A DNA stretch of 64,000 nucleotides from CAJLIR01 sp964408085 (GCA_964408085.1 CAYOYB010000004.1:91397-155396); one strand, 5' to 3'; counted from the first letter of the stretch, positions 6,930 to 16,753 are shown. Numbers and translations are program-made. The notes: a model not told the origin generated them from the letters alone.

Positions 6930-8051
6930 TTATTCAATTTCATCAAAATCATTATAATCACAATAAGATGATAATGAGAATCTTATTGTCTCCCTTATTT
7001 GTTCGTCCGAATAACCACATTCTTTTAAAACATATGATGGTTTTGAATTACTACAAGCAGAGCCTGTACTTGCAGATATAATTGAAGAAGCATTTTTCAA
7101 AAACAGTTGATTATTATAGCCTTTTATTTGAATACTAACTAATCCTGGTATTTTATTCTCAAAATTATTATTTATAATTATTCTATCACCAAATACATCA
7201 ATCATTTTTTTCTTAAATTGTTTTTCATATTTTTTTAATATTTCAATATTTTTTTCCAAATCTTTTTCAGCTATTTCAGCAGCTTTACCCAAGCCAACTA
7301 TTTGATGTACTGCTAAAGTACCACTTCTAAATCCAAATTCCTGTTCTCCTCCATGTATCAAAGGAGTTATTTTAGGATACAAATTATTTGAATCCTTTCT
7401 TATAAATAATATTCCAATACCTTTTGGGCCATAAAATTTATGTGCAGACATAGACAAAAAATCTATATTTGCCATTTCTTGTAAATTAATATAACCTTTA
7501 CCAGCAAATTGAGTTGCATCAGTATGAAATAAAACATTATGCTTATGACAAATTTCAGATAATCTCTTTACATCGTTAATACTTCCCAATTCATTATTTG
7601 CCCACATTATTGAAACTAAAATTGTATTCTCTTTGATATTTTTTTCTAGGATTTCTGGTAAAACAATTCCCTCACGATTAACAGGTAAAAATGTAACTTC
7701 AAAACCGTTTTCTTCTAAAAAAATGGCAGTATTTTTTATACAAGAATGTTCTACTGCACTTACTATAATATGATTGCCTTTATACTTATTCGCATGAGTA
7801 TAGCCCTTTAATACCAAATTATTACTTTCAGTAGAACCACTTGTAAATATTACTTCATCATTTCTACAATTAACAAATGAGGCAACTCTTTGTCTAGCTA
7901 AGTCTACTGCTTCTTGAGATTTTAATGCTTGATTATAATATTTACTATTAGGATTACCATAAAATTCTGTAATATATGGCAGCATTTCATCACATACCTC
8001 AGGTAAAACTCTTGTAGTTGCTGAATTATCTAGATATAACATTTTATTCAC
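6930..8051 (-). CDS. dndA: DndA cysteine desulfurase
   Basis: A 373-residue class V aminotransferase-fold cysteine desulfurase of the IscS/NifS type. It takes sulfur from L-cysteine for DNA phosphorothioation. Visible landmarks are SGSTESNN (70-78), HTDATQFAG (176-184), the PLP lysine in SAHKFYGPKG (Lys205) and the catalytic cysteine in TGSACSNS (Cys333). It is the last gene of the leftward dnd operon, five bases after dndE; the order dndC-D-E-A with dndA last is that reported for DndCDEA systems, unlike Streptomyces where dndA is divergent. Neighbours rather than sequence alone make this DndA instead of a housekeeping IscS. Confidence 0.93.
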   Translation of the reverse strand: MNKMLYLDNSATTRVLPEVCDEMLPYITEFYGNPNSKYYNQALKSQEAVDLARQRVASFVNCRNDEVIFTSGSTESNNLVLKGYTHANKYKGNHIIVSAVEHSCIKNTAIFLEENGFEVTFLPVNREGIVLPEILEKNIKENTILVSIMWANNELGSINDVKRLSEICHKHNVLFHTDATQFAGKGYINLQEMANIDFLSMSAHKFYGPKGIGILFIRKDSNNLYPKITPLIHGGEQEFGFRSGTLAVHQIVGLGKAAEIAEKDLEKNIEILKKYEKQFKKKMIDVFGDRIIINNNFENKIPGLVSIQIKGYNNQLFLKNASSIISASTGSACSNSKPSYVLKECGYSDEQIRETIRFSLSSYCDYNDFDEIE

Positions 8052-8056
8052 CTTCT

Positions 8057-8443
8057 TTAAAGTAATTCAAAAATGGAATCTAATACCTTGTCGTAATTAC
8101 CTTTTAACTGATATTCATCATATAATACATTAACGCCTCTAGAAATATGTGCATTAAATAATTCAGGAAATAATTCTGAATCTGTAACTTCTTTATTTAA
8201 TTGTTCAATTAATAATGCCTTATATAATTCATCAAAATCTCCTGTTATAGTAATTCTTTGATATGTAGCACCTCCGTGATCGTTGTTGATTTCATTGTAC
8301 TGTTTTCTTGGATCTTCTTTGCTTTTTAATGAGAGACCTATAGCTATTCTCATAACAGAGGCTTTGGTGGATAATTTTAGTAACTTTTGTAATTCTATTA
8401 TCTTCTGTTCAACTTCTAATGAAGTAGTTAATCTACCATTCAT
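8057..8443 (-). CDS. dndE: DndE, DNA phosphorothioation protein
   Basis: A 128-residue protein with the DndE pattern: NGRLTTSLEVEQKIIELQKL, then LKLSTKASVMRIAIGLSL, GATYQRITITGDFDELYKAL, and a C-terminal ELFPELFNAHISRGVNVLYD helix pair. DndE binds nicked DNA and is needed for sulfur insertion into the backbone. It lies two bases after dndD and five before dndA, so it is translated from the same mRNA. Length is close to the family's usual 110-130 residues. Confidence 0.9.
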   Translation of the reverse strand: MNGRLTTSLEVEQKIIELQKLLKLSTKASVMRIAIGLSLKSKEDPRKQYNEINNDHGGATYQRITITGDFDELYKALLIEQLNKEVTDSELFPELFNAHISRGVNVLYDEYQLKGNYDKVLDSIFELL

Positions 8444-8445
8444 AA

Positions 8446-10371
8446 TTAAAAATAAGCCTCCTTTATTTCTGTTTTTCCTTCTGTTTCATCATTAATCAAT
8501 ATATAATTTTTACTTAAATTCTTCTTAACAATTTTATATAAATTTCCTACAATTTCCTCATCTGTTGATAATATTAAAACCTGTTCAGAAATAGTGCATA
8601 ATATTTTTTCTACGAATAATGCCCTATTTTCCTTATCTAACCTAGCTAATGGAGTATCAAATGTAAAAACATTATTACGATCAGACAGTTTAAATATAGA
8701 CCATACTATAGCAGCGATAAGCAACTGTTTCTCACCAGCTGATAAAATAGTAATATCCTTTTCAAACCCTTTATTATCAAATAAAATAATTTCATAAGAA
8801 TCATTATTTATTTCCATTTTTGTAATGTAATTTTCCTTCTTATTAATTTCATCAAACTTTTTTACAGCTAATTCTGATATTCTTGTTAAATAATTAATAG
8901 TTTGCTTTTTCTTATATTCTTCAGAAACTTTTAGAATTTTTCTCGCTATAAAAAAACTATTCTCTTCTTTTTTTTCTGAATCTAATTTCTTTTCCATTGT
9001 TTCAAGTTCAATAAATGAACTATTAACTTCTAATGTAGCCCTTTTTATATTTTTTTCTACATCTCTTATTTTTATTTTCAATTCTTCTAAATCTATTTCT
9101 AACACTTTTATTTCTTTTAATAATTTTTGCAAATCTTTAGAATTTGCATTTTCATTTTTATCAATTATTTGTTTATATAGTTTAGTACTAGTCAAATCAT
9201 CTCTGCTACTTAATAAAATTTGTTTTAAAGAATAAATATCTAATTTTTCATATCTTTCTAAAAATTCATTTATTAGTTTATTTAATTTAGGAGTAGTATT
9301 ATACTTGATATCTAATTCAGAATCATCAACCATATCTAGTAATTCTTTTTTTATTTTTTTAACAGCTTGTTCACCTAAAAGCTGTTCAATTTCATCAACA
9401 TATTTAAGTAAAATTTTTGGTTTTTCTTTTCGTATTTCTTTGCTTATATTTTTAATTCTATTTGCATTAAGATAAAAAACTACATCATCCTCTAAAAAAT
9501 CCTTTATTAAAGCCATATTTTCTTTTCTATTTTTTTCAAGCATTTCTAATGAACTTCTCATAGCAAATTTCTTTTTTTCATCAAGTCCACCATAATTTTC
9601 AAATTTTTTCATTAAATTTCTTAATTTAAAATGTTGTTCAGCTTCAGTATTTTTATATCGTATTAAAACATCAGTTAAATTTTTTAGATTTTTTTGGTTT
9701 TCATTATATTTATTTCTATATTCCAATAAATTAATTTCATCAGTAGAAAAAACCTTTCTACTTTTTTCCTTTTCTATGTAAAAAGATATGTCATCTTCCA
9801 TTTTTTCAAAAATATTTAAATTAAAATTGACATTTATAATTTCTCTTAAATATTCTGATATTTTGTTTTCATCTATTATTTGAGCAATTTTTTCGCCATC
9901 AAATAACATTGTATCTATTACAGATGGCGGCATTATTTCTTTTAATTTTGTTTGCATCTGTTCTATTTCTTCATCATTCAAAAAAATTTTATTTTTCTTA
10001 ACCCGTAACGTTTCTAATATTGAGTCGTTTACCTTCTTCCATGATCTAGTAACTGTATAATTATTTTCAATATAATTCTCAATTAGACTGAACTCTATGT
10101 CTATTTCGTAGTAGGAAATTTTCTTTTTTAATTCTACATAATTAAATATCTTTTTTAGTGAATTATAATAAACATTACTATTTGTTTTTAAACCATAGGC
10201 ATAAGAACCAAATAAACCTGTTTTTATAGAATTTAATAAAGTTGTCTTACCTGCACCATTTTTTCCACCTATTAAAATAATATTCTTATCCTTACTAACA
10301 TTAATATTAAATATATTATTTTCATTTCTATATGGACCGATATTATGTAACTTTATCTTAGTTATTTTCAT
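8446..10371 (-). CDS. dndD: DndD, SMC-like ATPase of phosphorothioation
   Basis: A 641-residue SMC/Rad50-type ATPase. Walker A is GGKNGAGKTTL (35-45). Two long coiled-coil arms span roughly 190-510, and the C-terminal half has ILSAGEKQLL (ABC signature) and VFTFDTPLARLDKE (Walker B and D-loop). No CxxC zinc hook is visible. FDGEKIAQIIDENKISEYLREI matches DndD proteins. DndD is thought to power or structure the DNA step of sulfur insertion. An AGGAGG site precedes the ATG. It lies 19 bp after dndC. Confidence 0.93.
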   Translation of the reverse strand: MKITKIKLHNIGPYRNENNIFNINVSKDKNIILIGGKNGAGKTTLLNSIKTGLFGSYAYGLKTNSNVYYNSLKKIFNYVELKKKISYYEIDIEFSLIENYIENNYTVTRSWKKVNDSILETLRVKKNKIFLNDEEIEQMQTKLKEIMPPSVIDTMLFDGEKIAQIIDENKISEYLREIINVNFNLNIFEKMEDDISFYIEKEKSRKVFSTDEINLLEYRNKYNENQKNLKNLTDVLIRYKNTEAEQHFKLRNLMKKFENYGGLDEKKKFAMRSSLEMLEKNRKENMALIKDFLEDDVVFYLNANRIKNISKEIRKEKPKILLKYVDEIEQLLGEQAVKKIKKELLDMVDDSELDIKYNTTPKLNKLINEFLERYEKLDIYSLKQILLSSRDDLTSTKLYKQIIDKNENANSKDLQKLLKEIKVLEIDLEELKIKIRDVEKNIKRATLEVNSSFIELETMEKKLDSEKKEENSFFIARKILKVSEEYKKKQTINYLTRISELAVKKFDEINKKENYITKMEINNDSYEIILFDNKGFEKDITILSAGEKQLLIAAIVWSIFKLSDRNNVFTFDTPLARLDKENRALFVEKILCTISEQVLILSTDEEIVGNLYKIVKKNLSKNYILINDETEGKTEIKEAYF

Positions 10372-10390
10372 AGTTGAGTCCTCCTATCTA

Positions 10391-11962
10391 CTAAATATGA
10401 ATATAATCCTGATTTAATAATTTAGAAAGATCCTTTTGAAGATTATCTCTCCTTGTTAAACCAAAACTATTTTTTTCTAAATACAAGATTTTTTTAACCA
10501 ATTCAAAATCAATATTGTTATTTACACAAACATCTTTTAGTATTTCTAACTCACTTTCTCCTAATAATTTTATATCGTCAGATATAAAATTTAAATCTAT
10601 TCCCATCACATCTTTATATATTTTACAAACATCGTTATTCCAATAACCTTGTTCTAACCATAACTTACTAATCGCTACTAATTCATCTTTTGTAATTAAT
10701 TCATATTCAATCCCATGTTCTTCTTTTAATTTTTTTTGAACTTCCAATAATTTTCTTAACATATCTTTTCTTTCTTCATAAGTAAATGGACCTAATCCTA
10801 ATTGACCATAACCTTCATTCAATTTACAAATAATTTTAGGGTCATAGCTACTGGATAAATCAATCTTATTATTTTTTATATATTTAACTACTTCAGATTT
10901 GGTTTTAAAAATATTCCACTGTTCATTAAAATTATCAATACCTGTTTCAATGTTTATCTCTATTTTCTCTCTATCCCCCTTTTTAGGAATAATCAAAATA
11001 TTATCTTTATGATTTACAGAGGAAAAATAAATTTGCCCTGTAGCTCTTCTCTTCATTCTTAAATTTCTATTATCTCTAATACTATATAACCAATTTCTAT
11101 ATTCTAATAAAGGAACTAACCATTTTATACCACTTGTTATAAATCCATTTAATGCTTTATCTTCTGCAACAACAGTACATACCCAACAACCAAATCTACT
11201 ATTGCCACAACTTCCAGCTTTCTTAGTATCTTCATCTACTATTAATGGACATTCTGTACTTGCAGAACTTTCAGCATATAATTTAAATAGCTCTTGGTTA
11301 TTGCCTCCCCATGGGCAAGGATAATTTAACAATACATCCCAAACATCATCTATATTAAAATCTATTATAGGTGCAAATGTAAATGCATTACTAAGAGTCG
11401 TATGTCGCATTAGATCGCTGCTTTTTACTGAATGAGAATTTAAAACACGATCTCTTGAATTACTTTCACCTTTTCTAACACCTAATACCATAATTGCTTC
11501 GCCATTAGCAGCTACTATATCCCTAATAAATCTATTCGCAGGTTCAATTTTCATTCGATCAGTACACCATCTAAATGTTTGATTAGGGCAAGGATATCCC
11601 TTTCCAATTAAATTAGCCCAAAAAGTATTATCATATTGAGGTTGAACTTTATGTGTACTAAGGGGTAAATTATTTTTTTTACCATATTGTTCCATTTTAT
11701 ATAGTGTAGAATTGATCTCATTAATAATTAAAGGAGTTTCTACTAGAGTATCAGAACTTATAATATATACATGTTTTTTTAATTTTTCTGGTGCTAACTC
11801 AGACAGTGCCGTTAAAACAACAGTACATGTAGCTGTTGAATCCTTTCCTCCACTATAACCTATAATCCATGGTCTATCATCTTGTAAATAAACTCGTTTT
11901 GCTCTATCTATCGCATCTCTATATTTTTTGCCTTTTTGCTCTAATATGTTTGTAAGTTTCAT
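10391..11962 (-). CDS. dndC: DndC, PAPS-reductase-like ATP pyrophosphatase of phosphorothioation
   Basis: A 523-residue PAPS-reductase-family protein. The PP-loop is GYSGGKDSTA (35-44). SSDTLVETP (69-77) is typical of DndC. Cysteines that could hold the family's 4Fe-4S cluster are RWCTDR (Cys133), and GSCGNSRFGCWVC (Cys252, 259, 262). DndC activates DNA by adenylation and is thought to relay sulfur from DndA. The C-terminal 230 residues, helical and lysine-rich, match the longer DndC form. First of the dndC-D-E-A run; 20 bp after the 167-aa gene. Confidence 0.95.
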   Translation of the reverse strand: MKLTNILEQKGKKYRDAIDRAKRVYLQDDRPWIIGYSGGKDSTATCTVVLTALSELAPEKLKKHVYIISSDTLVETPLIINEINSTLYKMEQYGKKNNLPLSTHKVQPQYDNTFWANLIGKGYPCPNQTFRWCTDRMKIEPANRFIRDIVAANGEAIMVLGVRKGESNSRDRVLNSHSVKSSDLMRHTTLSNAFTFAPIIDFNIDDVWDVLLNYPCPWGGNNQELFKLYAESSASTECPLIVDEDTKKAGSCGNSRFGCWVCTVVAEDKALNGFITSGIKWLVPLLEYRNWLYSIRDNRNLRMKRRATGQIYFSSVNHKDNILIIPKKGDREKIEINIETGIDNFNEQWNIFKTKSEVVKYIKNNKIDLSSSYDPKIICKLNEGYGQLGLGPFTYEERKDMLRKLLEVQKKLKEEHGIEYELITKDELVAISKLWLEQGYWNNDVCKIYKDVMGIDLNFISDDIKLLGESELEILKDVCVNNNIDFELVKKILYLEKNSFGLTRRDNLQKDLSKLLNQDYIHI

Positions 11963-11982
11963 AACTGCACTTCCTCTTTACT

Positions 11983-12486
11983 TTATAGTCCCTCTTCCTC
12001 CAAAATTTCATTAATAGTCTTTGCACCCAAATTACTTTTTTCGAAGAATTTATCTATTATATCTTTTATATTATCAACTTGCTTATCAAAAATAACGTCT
12101 GAAAGCATATTATACAATATGTCAATTCCACCCATAGCATAATCATCAAAAAGTTCTTTTTTATGTAATTTTCGAGGATTTGCTATAGAATTTTCTTCAA
12201 ATGATAATTTCATAGCATTTTCAGCATCAACATCTATTTCATCACTCAAGCAAATTATTTGATATAAAAAATCAATTTTATCAGCTCTATTTTGCAATAC
12301 ATTTCTTGGTAAATTAGCAGTTATTGAGTTATCATTATCTTGAACATCTTTTTGATTATTAATAAATCCAAGCACCCCTGACATCATATAAATATCAACC
12401 AAATCAAAACCATACTTATTTTTTAATTCTTGATATTTTTCTGCTTTTTTACCCTTTATTACAATATCAGTTTGAAAAGTTAACAT
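11983..12486 (-). CDS. Phosphorothioation-associated 167-aa protein, unknown (Pbe-like module)
   Basis: A 167-residue, acidic, mostly helical protein with no family I recognise. It begins MLTFQTDIVIKGKKAEKYQE and contains LFDDYAMGGIDILYNMLSDV. The latter echoes the C-terminal part of DndE (AHISRGVNVLYDEY), and GFDLVDIYMMSGVLGF resembles the DndE helix before it, so a DndE-like partner of the adjacent SMC ATPase is possible. Its start overlaps the ATPase stop by seven bases, meaning coupled translation, so it likely works with that ATPase as DndE does with DndD. Confidence 0.8.
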   Translation of the reverse strand: MLTFQTDIVIKGKKAEKYQELKNKYGFDLVDIYMMSGVLGFINNQKDVQDNDNSITANLPRNVLQNRADKIDFLYQIICLSDEIDVDAENAMKLSFEENSIANPRKLHKKELFDDYAMGGIDILYNMLSDVIFDKQVDNIKDIIDKFFEKSNLGAKTINEILEEEGL

Positions 12487-14471
12487 TTAATTATATCCCC
12501 CTTCTCAACTAATGAGACGCTAGACGTTGTTCCAACTTTGTCTATATCATACATTAATCCAATTCTATCTTTCAATGTATCTTCAACTACACCATCCCAT
12601 TGACTATCTGAAGTGAACAATATTATTTGGTCTGTTAAAGAAGGTATTATTGATGTTACATTTTTCCTATGACTTAAATCTAATTTAGCAAAAGGGGCAT
12701 CCATTACTAATGTAAATCTATCATCATCTGATAATTCCGTTGTTTCGTCTTTTTCTCTAGAAATAAATTCTTTTGCAATTGATATAATGGATCCAACAAA
12801 AGCAAAACTTGTAACAATTTTTTCGCCTTCAGATAATGTAGTCGTTTTAAATTCATCAGTTACATTAAAATTATAATCATCTTCAATATAAATTGATTTT
12901 TCAGAATTTAACATCTTAGATAAAAGTTCACTTATTTTATTCTGTAAATCATCTTTAACTTCTCTTTCTTTTTTATTTAATCTATTAGTCATATCATTTA
13001 TCAATTTTTGGCATATATCTACTTTAAATTGAACAGCATCATTAATATTACTAGAAACAGTAATCCTACTTCGTTCATCTTCTTTATTTCTTTGGGATTG
13101 CTTCATAACTTCTATTTGATTTTTACAACTACCAATAGCTTGATTCTTAGAAGCAATTGAATTTCTCAATTGAATATACTCATCATTATATTTAGATAAA
13201 TCTTGATCACCAACATCAGCAATTAATTTTTCATTATCGTTAATTTTATTTGTAATAATATCCTTATTATTTATTAGATTATTATAATCTTCATACATTC
13301 TATTGAAATTCTCATAATACTTTCTATTATTTTCAATTGCATTATTAATATGAACTTCAAGACTTTTTAATAAAACACTATAACTTTCTGGAGGCAAATA
13401 ACTTTTCAATTTTTCAAGTCTTTTAATTGCATCTTGATTATTATATAAATTATTTCCACAAATACATACGCCATCATTTAAAATATGATTAATCGCATTT
13501 GCATTTATTCCTTCTATTACTTTATCCCTCAGATCGCTTTTTTGGATTTTTTCCTGTAATATTTCAAAGGTTGAGCCTAAAAAATAATTAACACTTGCCG
13601 TGCCAAATGTTTTAAATATTTGAATTTTCTTTTTTTCTATTTCGTCTTGAATCTTTTCCATTTGCTTGTTGTATTCAACCCTCTTATTCTGTAATTCTTT
13701 TAATGCTGCATTAGACTTTAGAATTTCATTAACTTTGGATTGCCTTTTTTCTAATTCTATTAATTCATCCTCATATTTTTCTTTATTTTTATTTTCTATA
13801 TCTAATTTTTCATCTAACAATTTTAAATCTTCATTTATCTGATTTAACTTAGAAGAATTATCCGAAACAAATTCAGTCTCAAATTCCTTTTTGGCTTTTT
13901 CTAAATGGTACTTAGAATTCTCAAGCACATCTAAACCCAAAAGATTTTTTACAGCTTTTGATAAATCTTTTTTCCCTACTCGTTGATTATCAACTAAATC
14001 TTGCATTCTTTCACCATCAAACAAGAAATATGTTGATAAGTCTCTTGGAAATATTTCCCTAATTGCATTTTGAGTAGTTCGTTTGGTTTCTCCAGTTACT
14101 GGATCCGAAATAGTAAAAGTCAAATCTTCAACTAATTTTTGAATATTACCATTAGAATTTCTAATATAATCAATATATTTTCTACAAGTATATATTTTTT
14201 TTGAGTGTTCAAATTCTAAACTGACTTCAACACATGCTTTCTCCCCAACAGCAATTTTTGATAATATTTCTTTTGTAATTAATTCGTCAGGATTGTCTAA
14301 TTTAATTTGCCCATATAAACACCAATTAAAAGCTTGTAATAAAGTAGTTTTTCCTGCACCATTATTAGCAATAATCACAGTTACATTTTTCTCTTTAGAA
14401 GTTGAAAAAGAGATTTCAGTATCGCCTTTAAACTGTCTAAAGTTGTGTAAATTCATTTTTCTGAATATCAT
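12480..14471 (-). CDS. Second SMC-like (DndD-related) ATPase of the element's partner module
   Basis: A 663-residue Rad50/DndD-like ATPase: Walker A IIANNGAGKTTLLQAF (about 33-48), FLFDGERMQDLVDNQRVG, two coiled-coil arms, a hook segment DGVCICGNNLY near the middle (CxC-G, a possible zinc hook), TTLSEGEKIVTSFAF (signature) and LVMDAPFAKLDLSHRK (Walker B/D-loop). It is clearly distinct from dndD. It overlaps the 62-aa gene by 35 bp upstream and the 167-aa gene by 7 bp downstream. In phosphorothioation loci such an extra ATPase belongs to the effector side. It may sense unmodified DNA; that is inference. Confidence 0.9.
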   Translation of the reverse strand: MIFRKMNLHNFRQFKGDTEISFSTSKEKNVTVIIANNGAGKTTLLQAFNWCLYGQIKLDNPDELITKEILSKIAVGEKACVEVSLEFEHSKKIYTCRKYIDYIRNSNGNIQKLVEDLTFTISDPVTGETKRTTQNAIREIFPRDLSTYFLFDGERMQDLVDNQRVGKKDLSKAVKNLLGLDVLENSKYHLEKAKKEFETEFVSDNSSKLNQINEDLKLLDEKLDIENKNKEKYEDELIELEKRQSKVNEILKSNAALKELQNKRVEYNKQMEKIQDEIEKKKIQIFKTFGTASVNYFLGSTFEILQEKIQKSDLRDKVIEGINANAINHILNDGVCICGNNLYNNQDAIKRLEKLKSYLPPESYSVLLKSLEVHINNAIENNRKYYENFNRMYEDYNNLINNKDIITNKINDNEKLIADVGDQDLSKYNDEYIQLRNSIASKNQAIGSCKNQIEVMKQSQRNKEDERSRITVSSNINDAVQFKVDICQKLINDMTNRLNKKEREVKDDLQNKISELLSKMLNSEKSIYIEDDYNFNVTDEFKTTTLSEGEKIVTSFAFVGSIISIAKEFISREKDETTELSDDDRFTLVMDAPFAKLDLSHRKNVTSIIPSLTDQIILFTSDSQWDGVVEDTLKDRIGLMYDIDKVGTTSSVSLVEKGDIIKC

Positions 14472-14625
14472 TCTTTTTCACCTCTCGCTCAATTATATTT
14501 TTTATTACTTTAATCATTTCAGAATCTTTTTTTTCTTTGGTATTAAAATTTTTCTTTTCCGTAAATATTATTTCATACAAAACTTCTGCAGATATTTCAT
14601 TAATCAATTCAGATCTACTCTTCAT
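14437..14625 (-). CDS. 62-aa helical protein between helicase and ATPase
   Basis: A 62-residue protein (MKSRSELINEISAEVLYEII... DIQKNEFTQL), mainly one or two charged helices. Its start overlaps the helicase stop region by 11 bp and its end overlaps the ATPase start by 35 bp. Such tight double overlap argues that it is truly translated and made in step with both partners. No family is recognised. It may be a subunit that bridges helicase and ATPase. Confidence 0.7.
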   Translation of the reverse strand: MKSRSELINEISAEVLYEIIFTEKKNFNTKEKKDSEMIKVIKNIIEREVKKNDIQKNEFTQL

Positions 14626-16753
14626 CTATAAAACCTCCAACATTATATTTATCCCTAACATCATGTATTTTTTCTTTTTCAATTCCATAAATAGCTAATA
14701 AGTCATTAATGAATCTTTCACCCTGATCTTTATTTTCCGCTAAAGAGTTAAATTCATATACTCTTTTCAATTCACTCTCAACTAAACTAGAACCAGTATA
14801 ATTTTCTTCTTCACTACATGGAACAGTAACAAAATCATGAATATATGCATATTCTTTATCAGGATATAATCGAAGTACTCTTCCCCTTCTTTGAATAAAT
14901 TCTTTTGGATCTGTACTACTTGAAAGAATAAAAGCATGCTGAATGGCTGGAATATTCACACCTTCATCAAGACATTTTATTGCAACTATAGCCTGTAGAT
15001 CTTTTCCTTCACTAAACATTTCTATAATTTCTGATCGTTCTTCTGATGTTTCTTCTGATGTGAATTTCCTATTCTTTATACCAAACTCATTCCATAATAT
15101 CTGACAAACTTTTCTAATTTGTCTTTCTTCACTTCCATCTATTTCATCAATGGTTTTGGTCGCTCCACAATAAACTAATATATAGTTTTTATTAAAATAT
15201 TGACTCATCAAATTTCTAAGTACGACTAATTTATTACTCGCACCAGCTACTAGTCTTGCTCTTTTTATAAGTAAATTTTTTGCAATGTCATTTATTATAA
15301 TCTTTCCACTAACTTCTCTGATATTTTGAGCAATCCTTAACGAAAGCTTATTATATTCATCTTGTTCTTCCACAGTCAATCTAACAATATGAGGAAAATA
15401 ATAATATCTAGTCAAAAACCCCTCATTAATAGCTCTTTCAAGATCAAATGAATAAACCTCTCCACCAAAATAATTATATATAAATTCTGTATTTTCTTCA
15501 TCTCTAAATCTTCTAGGTGTTGCAGATAACCCCAATCTATACTTAAATTTTTCATCTAAGCTTGCTCTCATAGAATTTGTTCCCGCATTATGAGCTTCAT
15601 CTACAACCAACAATATATCACCATTAACTTTGCTTAAAAATTTTTGCATATCTTCAGATGAAAATGTAGCATTTGTTGTTACAATAGTAAAATTGTCAAT
15701 AGTTCCATAATTAAATAATTTAATTTTTCTATACACTTGCTCTTTCCAATTTGGATATACAGAATAACACACTACAGGATTCAAATTAAATTTCTTAACA
15801 TCTTCTACCCATTGTTCAACCAAATGCTGATATGGACAAACAATTACAATTACTAATTTTTCAATTTCTTTCCATATTTCAGTTATGCCATATAAACCTG
15901 TTAACGTTTTTCCTGTACCAGTAGCCATAGTCAACAATCCCATGTATTTATTATTTATCCAATTTGTTATTGCTTCTTTCTGATATTGCCTTGGTTTAAA
16001 CCAATCAGGAATTAATGGAAATTCTATGTTTTCTTCGTAAGAAGGAATGATTTCGTTGAATTCTTCATGAGTATTTTCTTTTATATAATCTATTTTTTTA
16101 AATTCTAGCAATTTATTTTTTAATGCATCTGGAAATGGTTGAATATTTAACCTATTAGTTTTATTATCCCATAAATTTGTAAAATCTATATCATATTCTT
16201 TAACATATTCATTTTCATCACTATTCCAAGATTTGAACACAACAAAAGATTCGAAATTGGTATATTGTCCATTATTAGTTTCATTCATAGAACCAGTAAA
16301 CATAATTTTATTATGCATCGCATCCTCTATAATACCAAATTTTTCATGGTATGCACCATAGTCATCCATTAATGCTATCTTAATATCCAATCTATCATCT
16401 GCTATAAGTGTAGCTATATAATTCAATTTTTCATTAATGTTTTCAGATTCTATATTATTAAATTCTCTTATCATAGCATCCAATATAACATCCGATTTCA
16501 TTTTATATCCTAAATTAATAGTATCTATATCCTCTTTACTAAGTTTTGGAGAAGCTATTATTTCAACTTTACCTCCATTTTCAATCAAATTTGATAGTCC
16601 TTGAGAGGCATTAACTAAAGAAGAAATTGTAAAATAACCAACTGCCCTTTTATAATAAGTTGCAACTGATAATAAAGGATTATAAAAATCTTTTACCATA
16701 TTGTTTTTGCTACTTCTATATGATCGTTCTATACTAATATCAGTTAACAACAT
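14615..16753 (-). CDS. PLD-nuclease-fused SF2 DEAD/DEAH helicase
   Basis: About 712 residues. The N-terminal domain is phospholipase-D-like: YHEKFGIIED with IMFTGSMNETNNG (about 135-160) is the HxK-type catalytic motif of PLD nucleases. An SF2 helicase follows: MATGTGKTLTG (Walker A, about 283), VVDEAHNAG (DEAH box, about 390), GLSATPRR, and FIQRRGRVLRLYP (motif VI). Such PLD-helicase fusions are common in restriction and defence loci. The ATG at 16753 is chosen because AGGTGG lies four bases before it; an upstream ATG at 16774 has no site. A clear promoter lies 45 bp upstream, making this the first gene of the eight-gene operon. Confidence 0.92.
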   Translation of the reverse strand: MLLTDISIERSYRSSKNNMVKDFYNPLLSVATYYKRAVGYFTISSLVNASQGLSNLIENGGKVEIIASPKLSKEDIDTINLGYKMKSDVILDAMIREFNNIESENINEKLNYIATLIADDRLDIKIALMDDYGAYHEKFGIIEDAMHNKIMFTGSMNETNNGQYTNFESFVVFKSWNSDENEYVKEYDIDFTNLWDNKTNRLNIQPFPDALKNKLLEFKKIDYIKENTHEEFNEIIPSYEENIEFPLIPDWFKPRQYQKEAITNWINNKYMGLLTMATGTGKTLTGLYGITEIWKEIEKLVIVIVCPYQHLVEQWVEDVKKFNLNPVVCYSVYPNWKEQVYRKIKLFNYGTIDNFTIVTTNATFSSEDMQKFLSKVNGDILLVVDEAHNAGTNSMRASLDEKFKYRLGLSATPRRFRDEENTEFIYNYFGGEVYSFDLERAINEGFLTRYYYFPHIVRLTVEEQDEYNKLSLRIAQNIREVSGKIIINDIAKNLLIKRARLVAGASNKLVVLRNLMSQYFNKNYILVYCGATKTIDEIDGSEERQIRKVCQILWNEFGIKNRKFTSEETSEERSEIIEMFSEGKDLQAIVAIKCLDEGVNIPAIQHAFILSSSTDPKEFIQRRGRVLRLYPDKEYAYIHDFVTVPCSEEENYTGSSLVESELKRVYEFNSLAENKDQGERFINDLLAIYGIEKEKIHDVRDKYNVGGFIDEE

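Noticed and set aside
6930..16753. Classical dndBCDE plus dndFGH restriction system
   Set aside because: No DndB and no DndF/G/H-sized or -type genes are found; the partner genes are a PLD-helicase, an SMC ATPase and two small proteins.
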